64,000 nt of DNA from Berberis thunbergii (GCA_003290165.1 QNQO01000455.1:1-64000), one strand, 5' to 3'. Positions 34,801 through 46,272 are shown, numbered from the stretch's first letter. Program-made: numbers and translations. Notes: generated from the letters alone by a model not told the origin.

Positions 34801-37228
34801 ATGAAAGGATTCAGGCTTGGTAGATCACTTGCAGATTTGATGAGGATTTAATGGTGATCAAGTTCTGGCTTGAATATGAGATCAATTTCATAGCTTTCAG
34901 CTTGAAAGCAAATTGTGTTGTTTTACCGACATCAAGGGATGCAAATGGGCAAAAAAGGAAATCAATTTTTTATTGATAAACTTACATAAAGAATAAAAAA
35001 ATTAAATTGCGGAGGTGGTTTGTCTACTCATCAATCACATCAGAATTCAGGTGAGATTAAATGTTACCAAGATGAGGCCCCTAGCATGACTCAACTTTCA
35101 CTATCGTCAAATATAATTCTTTTTTTCTTCATCTTCTCTCCCCCTTTTATTTCTTCATTTCAAGGATCTCTACCTAATGGATAATGGACTAATCTTGTGT
35201 TTATTATTTTGTTTCTTATGTCCTTGAATATCTCTGCAAAAAAGAACACTTATTCTGACATCTCTGTTTTATGGAGGAAGTTTCTGAAATTCCGATCATG
35301 TACATAAAATTTAACAGATTAGTCGTTTGGTTTCCATGTTGGACCATCCTGATTTGTCATATCTCTTAGGAGAGATTCCATCAAGAGTCAATGTAGGTTC
35401 TAGGGCATCCCACTCCAATCCAATGTATGTGATCCTAGCTAAAACTACTGAGTCAATAGCCAAAAGAACCGATTCGTACACGCTGCTGTGCTTTCTTTTT
35501 TATTGTCTGGTTTCTTTGTTGGCTTACTCGTGAAAAAAAAAAAAATACTCGTGCTACCTTTGCTTTTGCTTTGTTATGTACTCATTTTGTTCTATTTCCT
35601 GATATTCTCTCTATTTCTTGATAAAAATGTTATGCTATCTGTCTTGTTATATGGTCTTCTGGTAGAGAAGTCATAATTGTTTTCGTTTATGTTGGTACTG
35701 ATAGGTGCTGTAGTTGAGACAAATGCCCTTGACCATAGTAAACGCATGCGTACTGGTGGAGACTATACAAACACAGGTTATCCGAGTCCTTCTCCTTTCC
35801 ACCACCCCCCACCCCCACCACAGCCTGTTTGGGGACACCAGGGGTAAGAGTTTAGTTCAATTTTCTATCCTTTGGTTTTTGTTTGCTAAGTTCAAGCACA
35901 TTATTTGATCTGGTATATGGCTCCACTCCTCGACTATATGGATCATATGGCGGAGGATCTGGTATATTTATAAAGCTTGAATTGATGGACAAGAGTGAAC
36001 ATCCTTTAAGCTTTGATATTCTATTTCCATCACCTTTCATCCTGTTGACTGTGCTTAAATGGACATGACTTAGGTACATGGCTCCAGCTCCTCCGCCATA
36101 TGATCCATATGCAGGCTACCCCATGCCCACAGTGCCAATGCCTACACCCACTCCAGTGCCAGCGCCAACTGGTTATGCACCTGTTCAGGTGACTGTTAGT
36201 CCGTTTTTTCCATGTTAGATACTTTATGGTTGATTTATAATTAGAGTCCATGAGATATCTTAATCATTTATGAGCAGTTCACACTGAATTTTGAAGTACC
36301 TTTATTTCTCACTTGTAAAAGTCTAAAATTTTCATTTGAAAAACCATTATTCTATGTGTGAATGGTTGATTAAATTGGAGGACATCATTTTTATTTTACC
36401 CTTTCTCAAAAAAATTTAAATTGGGAGAATATCTGCAAAAAACGTGAAAGTTCTTGTAATATTGGATGACTTATTTGATTGAACGTTATTTTTTTCTTCT
36501 TTTCCGTGCAGAATGCTAAAGATAATCCCCCTTGCAACACTCTCTTTATTGGTAATCTTGGAGAGAATACAATTGAGGATGAGCTTCGAAGTTTTTCAGC
36601 GTGTAAGAATCTTCTCATTCTTGGTTAACTATGGAAATTTACTTTTCCATCATTCCATGTCTTCAGTGATGTTAGTTGATTAATTGTTGTAGATGTTCTT
36701 CACATCCTTTGTTTATGTTAGTTCACTATCTTCTCTTCTTACAATCTCAATTGGCTATGTAGGCAACCTGGTTTTAAGCAAATGAAGGTCTTGAGTCAGG
36801 AAAGGAACACTGTATGCTTTATTGAATTTGATGTGAGTGTTATAATGTTATTTGGTTTTATGAGTTTGCAGTTTATGTTTAAAAAAAAGAAAGAATTGAC
36901 TTATTGCATGCATGTTATAGAAATACGTTTGATGCGTTACTCTTTGCTCGGCCATTTGTGCAGGATGTGAACAGTGCCACCAATGTGCACCAGAATTTGC
37001 AGGGAGCTGTTATCCCTAGCTCTGGACGTGGTGGGATGAGGATACAATATCCTTTTATGACGTAGATTAATTTAATTTAATTTAGTCTTGATGCAAAATG
37101 TGCTATTGTTTATGTGCGTTCCTTGACGTAAGATAACGTACTCGAAGAATCCCTTTGGGAGACGGAAGGATGGAGTTACCGGTCCTCCTATAGCCAATGG
37201 AGCTGTTCCAATGCTAACTTATCAGTAG
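28900..37228 (+). CDS. Two-RRM RNA-binding protein, 8 exons, 332 residues
   Basis: Exons: 28900-29235, 29404-29479, 35705-35843, 36074-36188, 36512-36600, 36763-36832, 36964-37046, 37138-37228. They join in frame to 999 nt. The product starts MAGPGIHPYHQQW, has a proline-rich N-terminus, RRM1 at about residues 50-137 (RNP2 VFISGL, RNP1-like QPMGFALF), a Pro/Tyr-rich linker (YMAPAPPPYDPYAGYPMP, about 185-205), and RRM2 at about 228-303 (RNP2 LFIGNL, a degenerate NTVCFIEF as RNP1), ending in YSKNPFGRR and a short tail. The pattern matches a plant family I recall as RRM proteins related to yeast Whi3/Whi4 and fission yeast Scw1 (Arabidopsis AT3G21215 type, about 339 residues). RNA targets are unknown. 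Introns are GT-AG except the last, which is AT-AC. Intron 2 is 6.2 kb and full of transposons. Confidence 0.92.
30380..30909. mobile_element. Possible terminal-inverted-repeat element in RRM gene intron 2
   Basis: The left part CAGTTAAAACGGATAACGG and the inverse of the right part, CAATTAAAACAACGTGATAACG, are similar, and many ATAACGTTATA-type motifs lie just inside each end. No coding capacity and no clear target duplication. Confidence 0.35.
31013..32294. mobile_element. hAT element with perfect 8-bp target duplication in RRM gene intron 2
   Basis: Termini TAGGGGTGTTAATTGGTT and, inverted, TTGGGGTGTTAATCGGTTTG. ATGGCTAT lies on both sides (31005-31012 and 32295-32302). Subterminal CCGAACCG and CGGTTCGGTTTTGG motifs occur at both ends; near the left end a 60-65 bp unit (CCGAACCGAGCTAGTTTGGT through ACACATCCAAAACAA) is tandemly duplicated. 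About 1.28 kb, no transposase. Confidence 0.85.
32519..33300 (+). pseudogene. LINE 3' fragments (zf-RVT region)
   Basis: Two zinc-binding tails follow each other on the plus strand: near 32525, NCCVLCGTQE, a stop and TLNHLFHRL; and at 32819-33262 an open frame with NSLWLKQVLLRADFLLWMLA, then HGRTLNIDNLTRRGLILGN and RCALCEAHTNR. These match the plant L1 zf-RVT pattern. The second fragment is broken by a frameshift after CEAHTNR. It lies in the host gene's intron, same strand. Confidence 0.75.
33302..33889 (-). mobile_element. LTR-like insertion splitting the LINE
   Basis: Read on the minus strand this block has a TATATAAGAGAG promoter-like motif (near 33580), a leader, and ends CCGAATCCAACA (33302 on plus is TGTTGG). 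It separates the LINE at 32519-33300 from its continuation at 33890. The other border and the target duplication are not clear, so solo LTR is the best guess. Confidence 0.4.
33890..34150 (+). pseudogene. LINE 3' end continuation
   Basis: Plus-strand translation across frames gives GFGTDFWWQ-like and MIWRD.KARIFKGEWKF, then SIKGTLWSWALTWEF, the end of a plant L1 ORF2 (IWxERNxRIF... W). It continues the fragment that stops at about 33300. Confidence 0.6.
35913..36110 (+). repeat. Inverted and direct echo of exon 4 within intron 3 of the RRM gene
   Basis: Positions 35936-35962 are the reverse complement of exon-4 positions 36084-36110 with one mismatch in 27. Immediately before it, 35913-35932 (GTATATGGCTCCACTCCTCG) is a direct imperfect copy of exon 4's start (GTACATGGCTCCAGCTCC). 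In the transcript the two arms can pair over a loop of about 120 nt that contains the exon-4 acceptor. Confidence 0.75.
37047..37137 (+). other. U12-type AT-AC intron in the RRM gene
   Basis: A 91-nt intron between codons for RIQ and YSKNP. It starts ATATCCTTTT, the canonical U12 donor, ends TAAC, and has TTCCTTGAC at 37119-37127, a perfect fit to the U12 branch consensus TTCCTTRAY. The branch A is 11 nt from the acceptor, within the tight window required. No GT-AG alternative keeps the conserved reading frame. Confidence 0.9.
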
Positions 37229-39400
37229 TTTGAAGGGATGCACTGTGCTCTTTATGCTCATGAGAACTAGTGAAAATAGGAAAAGCAGGACTATTTCTGT
37301 CACTCTATGATATGATGCATCATGCTTATGTGCATGCATCCACTTCATCAAGCCATAATCATTAGCACGTGTTTGTGTGATTGATGCCATAAATTGTCTC
37401 TAGGACATGTTGCATGCAGTGATAGCATGAATCTATTGGCATCTGAGCGACGTAGATGAAAGAATGATGTCACATATGTTGATGTTGTCGCATGCTAAAG
37501 GTGCACTCATGTAGGTTTATGTGGAGATGTCATTTTGTTCATATTTTGCATCTATATCAAGATGGTCTTTTAGTGACATTTCACCATTTCATTTCATTAT
37601 TGTGTATTATCTCATATCATGTGGTATGAAAGCGTTTTTATCGTTGGGTCATTTCATGACATACATTAGCGATGGAGAACATTGAACTTCATTCATCAAT
37701 CCATGTTCCTTGGCACCCATGACCATTATCATCATTGTGTCCATCCACATCCATGAACGTTTGGCCATATTGACATCCATCAATTTAGCAAAGAACTGAT
37801 TAAACTACTTGCACGGTCCAGGCATTGTTATGCAGGGTTTCCTATTACTGAAGTAAACATTTGAGCTGCTATGCATTTGAAGATGGGCTCAGTGGACATG
37901 GGATTTCAGCAGCATAGCATATGATCCACATTGATGTCATTCGGAACATCTGATGCACCCCTTCCGGAGATGCTGCATTGCCCCTACACTTTTGATAAGG
38001 ACATGGGGTAACATCAAGACTAAATGTCATGGGGCCTGAGTGTTTACCTGTAGTTTTACTCGGGACTTCTTTAACTAAAATTTTTTAGAGGTGTCTTCTT
38101 TAAGCCCTCATGATCAGGATATTCAAATGCTTTTGCATTCAAAATTTCAACTCCTTTTGCGCCTTATTTGTTTTGTTTCACACTTATTTTACAAATTTGG
38201 TAGTACAATGAAAGGAAATTTGTATAGTTCCATCTGAGCAATATCCATTCCAGGTCTGAATTAAAAACCAAACGTGAATAATGATGATTGAGGTTTAATG
38301 GTCCTTTGATATTGGGTCTATCTACTTGTGATGGTTATAAGCAATTGCAGTTGTTTTGTGTTGTTATTTATTCTGCAATTAGCAATCAAAATTTGACAGT
38401 GCTGCTTGGAATGCCGTTTTCTCGAATTGTTCTCGATTTCCTAAATGCTGAGGGCTGAGGCTAATATACGAACTCACAGGAAAATAAGTATGAAAATGGT
38501 AGAGGAGAAAAAGAGGGAAATATAATGGAGAAATTAATATAGGGTTGATATGAACCTCTATTTCCATGAAAACTAAAACATCTGTCATTGTTCGATAAAA
38601 CAATGTTGAAACTTTTTTATTCGCACTAATTTCCCAATAACTTTTTTATTCGCACTAATTTCCCACTAATTCCAACAATGTTAGGCGACCTAGATTTGAG
38701 ATTAGTCATGCTGGTAATCGAACAACGAGGAAATAATAAAGTTGGGTTATTGGTAATGTTTTTAATGTGACCCTTCCAACTTAAGTAAAGTTGCTTTGAT
38801 TTCAGATTTGACCCTTTAAACTAATACAAAAACTGAAAAACACATGTTGGTATGAGAAGGGTTTCAAGTACTGAAATGGTGGAGGCTTTAGCTTCAATGA
38901 TTACTGAAAAAATTACATCAGATTTGAGAATCATTACACTTTTGACCGTAAAAACTTGGACTTTTTAGAGAACACGAAACTCTGTAATTTTGGTAGAAAT
39001 GATTGTTCTAGTCGCCTTCACTCTTGCGGTCAGACCAAGTATAGGCGCCCAGGTTTTTGGCAGTGAAATCCCCTTCATTTCTTTCAACTTGGGCGCCTTC
39101 TCTGATGCTGCCCGCCCTCAGTGAAGGCGCTCTAGTTTTTGGCACCATGGTCGATTACATATGCTTCTAAATTTGTTAGATGCGTTTGGGGTCAACCATG
39201 GGTGGCCTAACCTATACAAGATTAAACACCAAACAAATTAGTAAGTAATTTGGAACTGTAGTTTTATGTAAGCTAGTAAAAGTGAGATTCAGTTTACAGT
39301 TGGTTGTTGCAGCACTTTTTGAGTATTTGTTCTTGCCTCCACAGTCCACACACAAAATCAACAAAAAACTTGTTTAACATGTGAGATTTGATAGACAGTT
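37229..39400. other. 3' region of the RRM gene and intergenic DNA
   Basis: No second gene seen. Just before the PEPR gene, 39010-39150 holds a repeated GGCGCC-rich phrase (TAGGCGCCCAGGTTTTTGGCA and GAAGGCGCTCTAGTTTTTGGCA) of unknown origin. A short direct repeat, CTTTTTTATTCGCACTAATTT, occurs at 38611 and 38642. Confidence 0.4.
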
Positions 39401-39408
39401 GAATTACA

Positions 39409-39416
39409 CTATAAAA
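39409..39416 (+). promoter_or_regulatory. Probable TATA box of the PEPR-like gene
   Basis: CTATAAAA lies about 105 bp before the chosen start codon and is followed by a pyrimidine/CA-rich leader (ACTCATTCACTCACC), as in many plant promoters. Because it lies downstream of the in-frame ATG at 39381, it argues against that ATG as start. Confidence 0.55.
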
Positions 39417-39489
39417 CCAAACCATCTCCCAAACTCATTCACTCACCAACTCACTCTCAGAGAATCCAATATCTCGGACGAACTCGAAC

Positions 39490-39510
39490 ATGAACTTTGC
39501 TCTCTACTGA
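39490..39510 (+). promoter_or_regulatory. Short upstream ORF in the PEPR-like leader
   Basis: ATG AAC TTT GCT CTC TAC TGA encodes a six-residue peptide (MNFALY) and stops 8 nt before the main ATG at 39519. Such an arrangement could reduce translation of the receptor. Inferred only from position. Confidence 0.5.
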
Positions 39511-39518
39511 TACCAGAA

Positions 39519-42500
39519 ATGGCCTTTCTTTTCAAACCCCTCTTCATCTTCCTTTTCTCCTTCTTGTGTTCTGGTTTTGCTATAAATCAAGAAGGAGAAG
39601 CTCTCCTTTCTTTTGCCAGAAATCTAATACTACCCCACTCTGTCAAAGTCAGCTGGAACTCCTCTCACTCCACACCATGTCACTGGGAAGGTATTGAGTG
39701 CAATAACAATCACAGTGTTGTTGCTCTAACTCTTCCTAACCTGGGAATTTCTGGTCAACTAGGACTAGAGCTCACAAGTTTGAGATTCCTTGAAACACTA
39801 GATTTGAGTAACAACAGCTTTTCGGGTTCAATCCAGAAAAGTTTCCTGGCAAACTTTACTCATCTCAGTTTCTTGGAACTCTCCTACAACAACTTCACTG
39901 GAGAAATCCCCCAAGAAAACCTTCCCAGTCTTCGAAAGTTGTATCATTTCTCCGTTTTCTACAATAATCTTTCAGGAAAAGTTCCTAGTTCATTATTTCA
40001 AATACCCAGTTTGGTATCGTTGTACCTCAGTTCCAATAACTTGACTGGTTCAATCCCTTCTAGCGTGGGGAATGCAACAAAGATGGAATCTTTATGGTTG
40101 AGTTCAAACCAATTGTCTGGAGCTATTCCTCCCTCAATTGGGAATTGCACCCGGTTGCGGTATCTTTACTTGAACAACAACAACTTGGTTGGGACATTGC
40201 CTGAAAGCTTGGGCGAACTCCGATTCCTTACTAAGTTCTATGTTCGTGACAATGAGTTGGAAGGAAAAATCCCTTTGGGCATTGGAAATTGGAAGCATTT
40301 GAAGGAGCTGGTTCTGTCTTACAACCGGTTCAATGGGGTGATACCACCTAGTGTGGGCAATTGCAGTGGGTTAACAATATTTGTGGCGCTGCATAATGTG
40401 TTATCAGGTCAGCTTCCATCATCTCTTGGCTTCTTAACCAATCTTGCGAGTCTTTATCTGAATCAAAACCAATTTTCTGGTAAAATTCCGGGTGAGATAG
40501 GGAAATGTAGGTCCTTGACAGAATTATTGCTTCATAATAACCAACTCGAAGGAGAGATTCCTAGTGAGTTGGGAATGTTGCGTAATTTGGAGACACTTGA
40601 GTTGTTTAACAATTTTTTGAGTGGAGAAATTCCTTTAGCAGTTTGGAAGATTCCATCCCTAGTGAACATTGTTGTTTATAACAATAGTCTGTCAGGGGAA
40701 CTACCTCTGGAGACGGTGGAGCTACGTCAATTGCGAAACATTACTTTGTTTAACAACCATTTTTCTGGAGTCATACCTGGAACCTTGGGAATCAACACTA
40801 GTTTGGAACAACTAGACCTCACTGACAATAATTTTTCCGGCGAGATCCCACCAAACCTTTGCTTTGGGAGGCAATTGCAGGTTTTGGCTTTGGGTCTAAA
40901 CCAACTTCTGGGTAGCATACCTTCTGACATCGGAAGGTGTTCAAGTTTGGAAAGATTGATTCTCAATAGCAATAATCTCACCAGCTCCCTTCCAGAGTTC
41001 ATTGAAAACCCAAACTTGAACTTCATCGACATCAGTGTGAACAGTGTAAATGGAACAATTCCTTCTAGCATAGGCAAGTGTAAAAAGCTTACATCAGTTA
41101 ACTTGTCTATGAATAAACTTAGTGGCTCCATACCCCAAGAGCTTGGTGCTCTTACTGAGTTGGGGCTTCTGAATTTATCTGATAACCATTTCGAAGGTCC
41201 ATTGCCTCCACAACTCTCAAACTGTAAAAGATTACTGTCACTGGATGTGGGTTTTAATTCATTGAATGGTTCAATACCTTCAAGTCTAAGGGGCTTAACA
41301 CAGTTATCAATCTTGACACTGATGGAAAATCAGTTCACAGGGGGGATTCCTATTTTCTTGGCAGAATTAGAAAACCTTTTTGATCTACAACTTGGTGGAA
41401 ATTCCCTTGGAGGTGTTATTCCACCATTAATTGGTGATCTGCGGAGCCTGGTTTATCATTTGAATCTCAGTGGTAATGGATTAACAGGTAATGTTCCGTC
41501 AGAGTTGGCAAAATTATCTTTGCTTCAGAGTTTGGATATATCTTGCAACAATCTAACAGGAAGTTTAGAGCCAGTTGGTGAACTCCCTTCTTTATTTGAG
41601 GCCAATTTTTCATATAATTTTTTCAATGGTCCAATACCTGAGAGCTTGATGAAGTTAGTGGAGTTGAATCCACCATCTTTTATGGGTAATCCAGGTCTTT
41701 GTATTCCTTGTCAGCTAGGGAGCGCGGTAGTTCGACGTGTGAACATTAATATCAGTTGTTGTGATCAGGTGTCAGTTCACAGGAGAGGTCCTGATAAAAT
41801 AGAGATTGCGATAATAGCTCTTGGAGCATCACTAGTTTGTACTATGGTTCTTCTTTCGCTGGTTTGCAAGTTTTTGAGGTGTAGAGGACAGATTGAAGAG
41901 GTTGAAGTATTTGCTAATGATCATCGGTCTTCTTTACTGAAAAGAGTTATGGAGGCCACTGAACATCTAAATGAGAGGTTTATTATCGGGAAGGGAGCAC
42001 ATGGAACAGTTTACAAGGCATCATTAGGCCAGGATAAACTGTACGCAGTGAAGAAGTTGGTATTTGCAGGAAATAAGCAAGCAAGTGCAAGCATGGTTAG
42101 AGAAATAGAGACTGTCGGACAAATCAAACACAGAAATCTGGTGAAATTGGAGGAGTTCTGGTTAAGAAATGACAAGGGGTTGATATTGTACAATTACATG
42201 GAGAATGGTAGCCTTCATGACATTTTACATGTGGTCAGTCCTCCTCAAGTTCTATCGTGGAAGATTCGTTTGAAGATAGCATTGGGTACCGCTGAAGGGT
42301 TGGCTTATCTTCACTATGACTGTGATCCTGCTATTGTCCACAGGGATATCAAACCGAATAACATACTCTTGGATGCAGAGATGGAGCCCCATATATCTGA
42401 TTTTGGCATTGCAAAGCTCATGGATTATTCTTCTTATTCAGTTCACACCACCTCGATCATGGGCACCATTGGATATATGGCACCAGGTATGTCCCTTTTG

Positions 42501-42924
42501 TTACATGTAATTTTCCATGATGTTGGATGCTTGGTTATTGTTTTACTCACAACTGACACGATGAATTGATACCACAGAAACTGCATTTGCAACAACCAAG
42601 AGCAGAGAATCAGATGTTTACAGTTATGGGGTAGTGTTACTCGAACTTATAACTCGAAAGCAGGCTTTGGATCCTTCATTTGCAGAGGACATGGACATTG
42701 TGAAGTGGGTTCATTCCATCTGGAGCAGCACCAAGTCCATTCATGACATTGTTGATCCGAGCCTGGCGGAAGAACTCAGAGATTCTAGAGTAGTGGAAGA
42801 AGTGATGGGTCTGTTTACGATTGCTCTGCAATGTACAACCAAGGAGCCTAGTCAGAGACCGACCATGAGAGAAGTGGTCAAGCAATTAACAAATGCCATG
42901 GAGGTTCGTATCAGACATAACTAG
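39519..42924 (+). CDS. PEPR: PEPR-type LRR receptor-like kinase (Pep peptide receptor family)
   Basis: Two exons, 39519-42486 and 42578-42924, joined in frame to 3315 nt (1104 residues); PEPR1 is about 1120. Start chosen because MAFLFKPLFIFLFSFLCSGF is a signal peptide and the earlier in-frame ATG lies before the TATA box. Order: signal peptide (1-25), N-terminal cap with CHWEGIEC (about 53-60), about 26 leucine-rich repeats, transmembrane segment near 761-785 (IIALGASLVCTMVLLSLVC), then a kinase of about 816-1095 with GKGAHGTVYK, AVKKL, HRDIKPNNILL, DFGIAKL and GYMAPE (split by the intron), VYSYGVVLLEL, and QRPTMREVV. All catalytic residues are present and it is an RD kinase. Family role: plasma-membrane receptor for endogenous Pep danger peptides, acting with SERK co-receptors. 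The second copy at 53369-62440 is broken. Confidence 0.92.
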
Positions 42925-45725
42925 TATCTATAGTGTATAACTCTATATAGTTTTTTGTAATAAACTGTTGTGGAATGTATGATCCTCATGTTGTAGCTTT
43001 CACAATGTACTATCGATGCAAGTTTTAACTAATTTCAAGGGCTATGTACTCAATTTATCGGATATGTTTCTTTCTAGTAGCATTTCTCAGTTCAGACGAC
43101 ACTTTCAATGAGACTCTATCATCTCAAATGCTTCCACTGTTCCACGTCTCAGATATGCTTTCAGTTCTCTTCTACTTCTATATACATGTCTTCATGATGC
43201 TGTGTCTTCAGCAAAGACTAAATTATGATGCTTGTACTGTGCATGTTATTTGGTTTTCGAAACAAAATAATCCCCTCTTATATGCAGTGTTCATCTATAT
43301 TCTGCTTCGACACAATTTTTTTAATTTCCTTTCCAGAGACGATAAATTGTGCACTTATATTCTCTGATAAGAGCTGACTATGTTCTCTTTGAGCACGATT
43401 AAATTGTTCCATATTAGCGGAAGGCACATATATTTGAAGAGTTGGTTAATAGTCTACAATGTGCATATTTTTGCATTGACTCCCTAGTCCTTGTGACGAA
43501 AATGTTTAGGATTCTGTAACCAAGTTTAGCAGTGTCGTGAACTGCTATAGGTCAGTGTTCCTATGGAAGAGAACAATGATCTCACGATACAAATCTCCTG
43601 TGAAGATCTAGTGACTTCATTGTTAGATGTTATCTAAGTTTTGAGTGACATATTGTGCCAGGTCACATATATTAGCATCACAAATTGAAGTCAAGTCATC
43701 CTATGGCCTAACTAGACTTCCAACAATAGCATCACAAGATTGATTTGTGATCTCCGGACTGTATGGGGGGAATAGATTCAGATCGTATATCTGAACAGTA
43801 TTTATGAATTAAATAGTTTAATGGCAATCCTCGAATATTAGAATTTTTGTTTTGTTTGTGCAACTATTTCTGTTGCCCCTTACTGCTTATGATTTCTGGA
43901 ACATCGTTAACAAGGGTTTCATGGGATTCAGACTGTTCAGTGGAAGGTATGAGTAAATGTTTTGATGTGTTTTTCATAACAGTGATGACTACATATCACA
44001 TTGTTACGGTTCTAGATGTAATGCAATAGAATTGTCAATCAGGAATATTATTATACCTATGCTCACTAATTCAGATAATGTCGTTTTTTGTTGATATGAG
44101 ATCCTTTAATTCTGAAAGCGATCAACATATGATTAAGTTGAAGAATACGTATGATTAGGCACCAGAAGGCTCCATGTGAAGAAATATTGAAATGGAAAGC
44201 ATCATAATTAGTATGTCTAATCTTCCTTAACAGGTGAGTATTAGCTTGAGATAATATTAATTATTGTAATCAACAAAACCTTTATTAAACCCCAAACAAA
44301 GTGGAAGTTGAGGCTTTTTTAGTAAGCCTCGTTTTGCATTTCTTGTCAACTCAATAAAGAAAGGCAATATCATCAATCTTTTAGCACATTAGTTGTGTGC
44401 TCTAAAACAGGTCAATTTGGGATTTAGGTACCAAACAAAGAGTAAGTCTAGTCACTCTTGTTTGTAAGTATTTTTTGGTTTTTTTACACTTTTACTTTTT
44501 CTCTTTAAAACTCAACCACAAACACCATTTATAAAAAGGGTAAAATTGTAAAAAAACAAAAATCCAACAAATAAGGCTGGCTAGAATTGTTGCCAAACAA
44601 ATGATGATGAGTTCATGAGGTGGGTTAGGTCAATGATAACAATATTAGACTCAAAGTTATATTGGTGGGGTTAAGGCCAACTTCCCTTGGTGACCTTTAT
44701 GAAAGTGATGAAGTTATTTGGTTGTTGAAATTAGTAATGGCCTGATGGATCATGGTGCAACAAATTCCATCAAATTCAACACCATTTCAAAAAGGCAAAG
44801 ACTTGGAGTCAATCCTCAAGTACCATAGGTAATGGCCATCGCTTTCCATATCAATGCACCATTTAATGCGGTTAAGATTTTATGTGTGATTATCATGGAT
44901 GGAGTTTTGGCTATTAGACGGTGTTTGTTTTTTGTTTTGATTAGAATTAGAAGTCTTTATAAAAGGTGGGACACCCTATTGAGCATATTTGTTTTACTTC
45001 TAATTAGAAGTTGAACTTCTATTGGAGTAAACACTATGAGGGGTGTTGATCACTTAGAACTGACTGCTAAATGAAAATTCATTTCAATAATAACTTCAAT
45101 AATTTTGTAAGGATTGATATTATCTCTCTTATCCATCGACCATCCCCTCTTTTCCATCTCATCTCTATCATGCGAGAAATGTTGCCACCGCCACCACCAC
45201 TCTCCCCTCTTATCTTCCTCCACCTCTATCCTTTTTATCTCCCTTCAGTTGTTGGAGATTTATAAGGAACATAAAGTGATATTAATTGATTTCTGGTGGT
45301 AGTGGTGATGGAATGAGATCTCAATGGTGTTTGGAGGAGAGAAAATAGGTGAAAAAAGAGAGGTTAATGTTGGTAGTTTGTAGTGAGTGGTGGGAGTTGT
45401 AGTGTCAGGCAAAAATGTCAAACAACTTTATGTCAGCACCTAAAACAAACATATTTTAATTTTATAAGTTCTAATTAGCAGTTTATTCATAAACAAATAA
45501 CTCATTCAGAACTTTCAACTCCAATCAGAAGGTAGCTTGTAAACACTTACAAAACAAACGCCACCTTAGAATATGCTTAATTATGAAGATAATGAATGCT
45601 CTCTATAAACGAGTAAGTCATTTTTACATTCATCCTAATCTGTCGGTCCCTTATAGGTCTATCTCTCATTTCTTTTGATCGTTGTAATCCAGTTTTATAT
45701 TGTATCCATTGAAAAATAAAAAAAA
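42925..45725. other. 3' flank of the PEPR-like gene; part of the tandem duplication unit
   Basis: No gene. Segments 43407-43735 and about 45256-45730 have clear homologues at 50723-51055 and 51060-51505, downstream of the truncated Gypsy element. The middle (43736-45255) is absent from the second copy and contains the MITE at 44474. Confidence 0.7.
44474..44566. mobile_element. MITE copy 2, intact
   Basis: The ends GGTTTTTTTACACTTTTAC and, inverted, TTTGTTTTTTTACAATTTTAC, with internal CTCAACCACAAACACCATTT, are the reverse complement of the family member at 2711-2793. No target duplication could be fixed because of the A/T-rich flanks. Confidence 0.6.
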
Positions 45726-45735
45726 TGCTAAGTGA

Positions 45736-46272
45736 TGATACATCAAATAAGACTGATATCGCAGCTGTACACGTGGCAAAAATCATCCATCACAAGATCA
45801 AATATCCTAAAATTAGGCCAATTCATAAAGCCCAAAAAGGGCGAATCCAGTCATAAAAAGCCTAAACAGGACCCGTCAAAGTAAACCATAGTTAAAGGCC
45901 CAAATTCAGGTCTGGTAAAGTTCTCCCTTAAAGCGGAGGAACGTTACAGAGAAAAAAAAGTCATGGAGGGCGTTACGCCTCTGAGGACGTATCTTCATAA
46001 AGAAGGAGACTGTTACGAGGAACACCTCCTCTCGTTGCGCCTCATATGCTTAAGTCATGGAGGGAATTAACAACGACCATTATATAGGGTAAATGGAACA
46101 TTTGACAAAGGTATACAACTTTAACTGAGTTTTGTCCAAATTTATCTTCATTTCCAACTGAGTTACTGACTTAAGCATTGGAGTGCCTTCGACCACCAAA
46201 AAGGTGGTCTTTGGCAATCTAACATTTGTTTTGCTGGTCAAACTTACTGGAGAATGGATTTTGGACGCATCA
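45736..46272 (+). mobile_element. 5' LTR of a Tat-type Ty3/Gypsy retrotransposon
   Basis: Starts TGATACATCAAATAAGAC and ends GGACGCATCA. The start is fixed by comparison with the empty site at about 51505 (GAAAATGCTAAGAAATTAGG) and with the solo LTR at 22228. Three bases after the LTR comes TGGCGTCGTCCATGGGGA (46276-46293), a degenerate TGGCGCCG-type primer-binding site of the kind seen in Tat/Ogre elements. Confidence 0.75.

Noticed and set aside
39381..39518. Upstream in-frame extension of the PEPR-like protein by 46 residues
   Set aside because: It has no signal-peptide character, lies before the likely TATA box at 39409, and the family begins with a hydrophobic signal peptide, which starts at 39519.
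40727..41131. 134-residue minus-strand open frame within the PEPR gene
   Set aside because: Antisense shadow of the regular LRR repeat.
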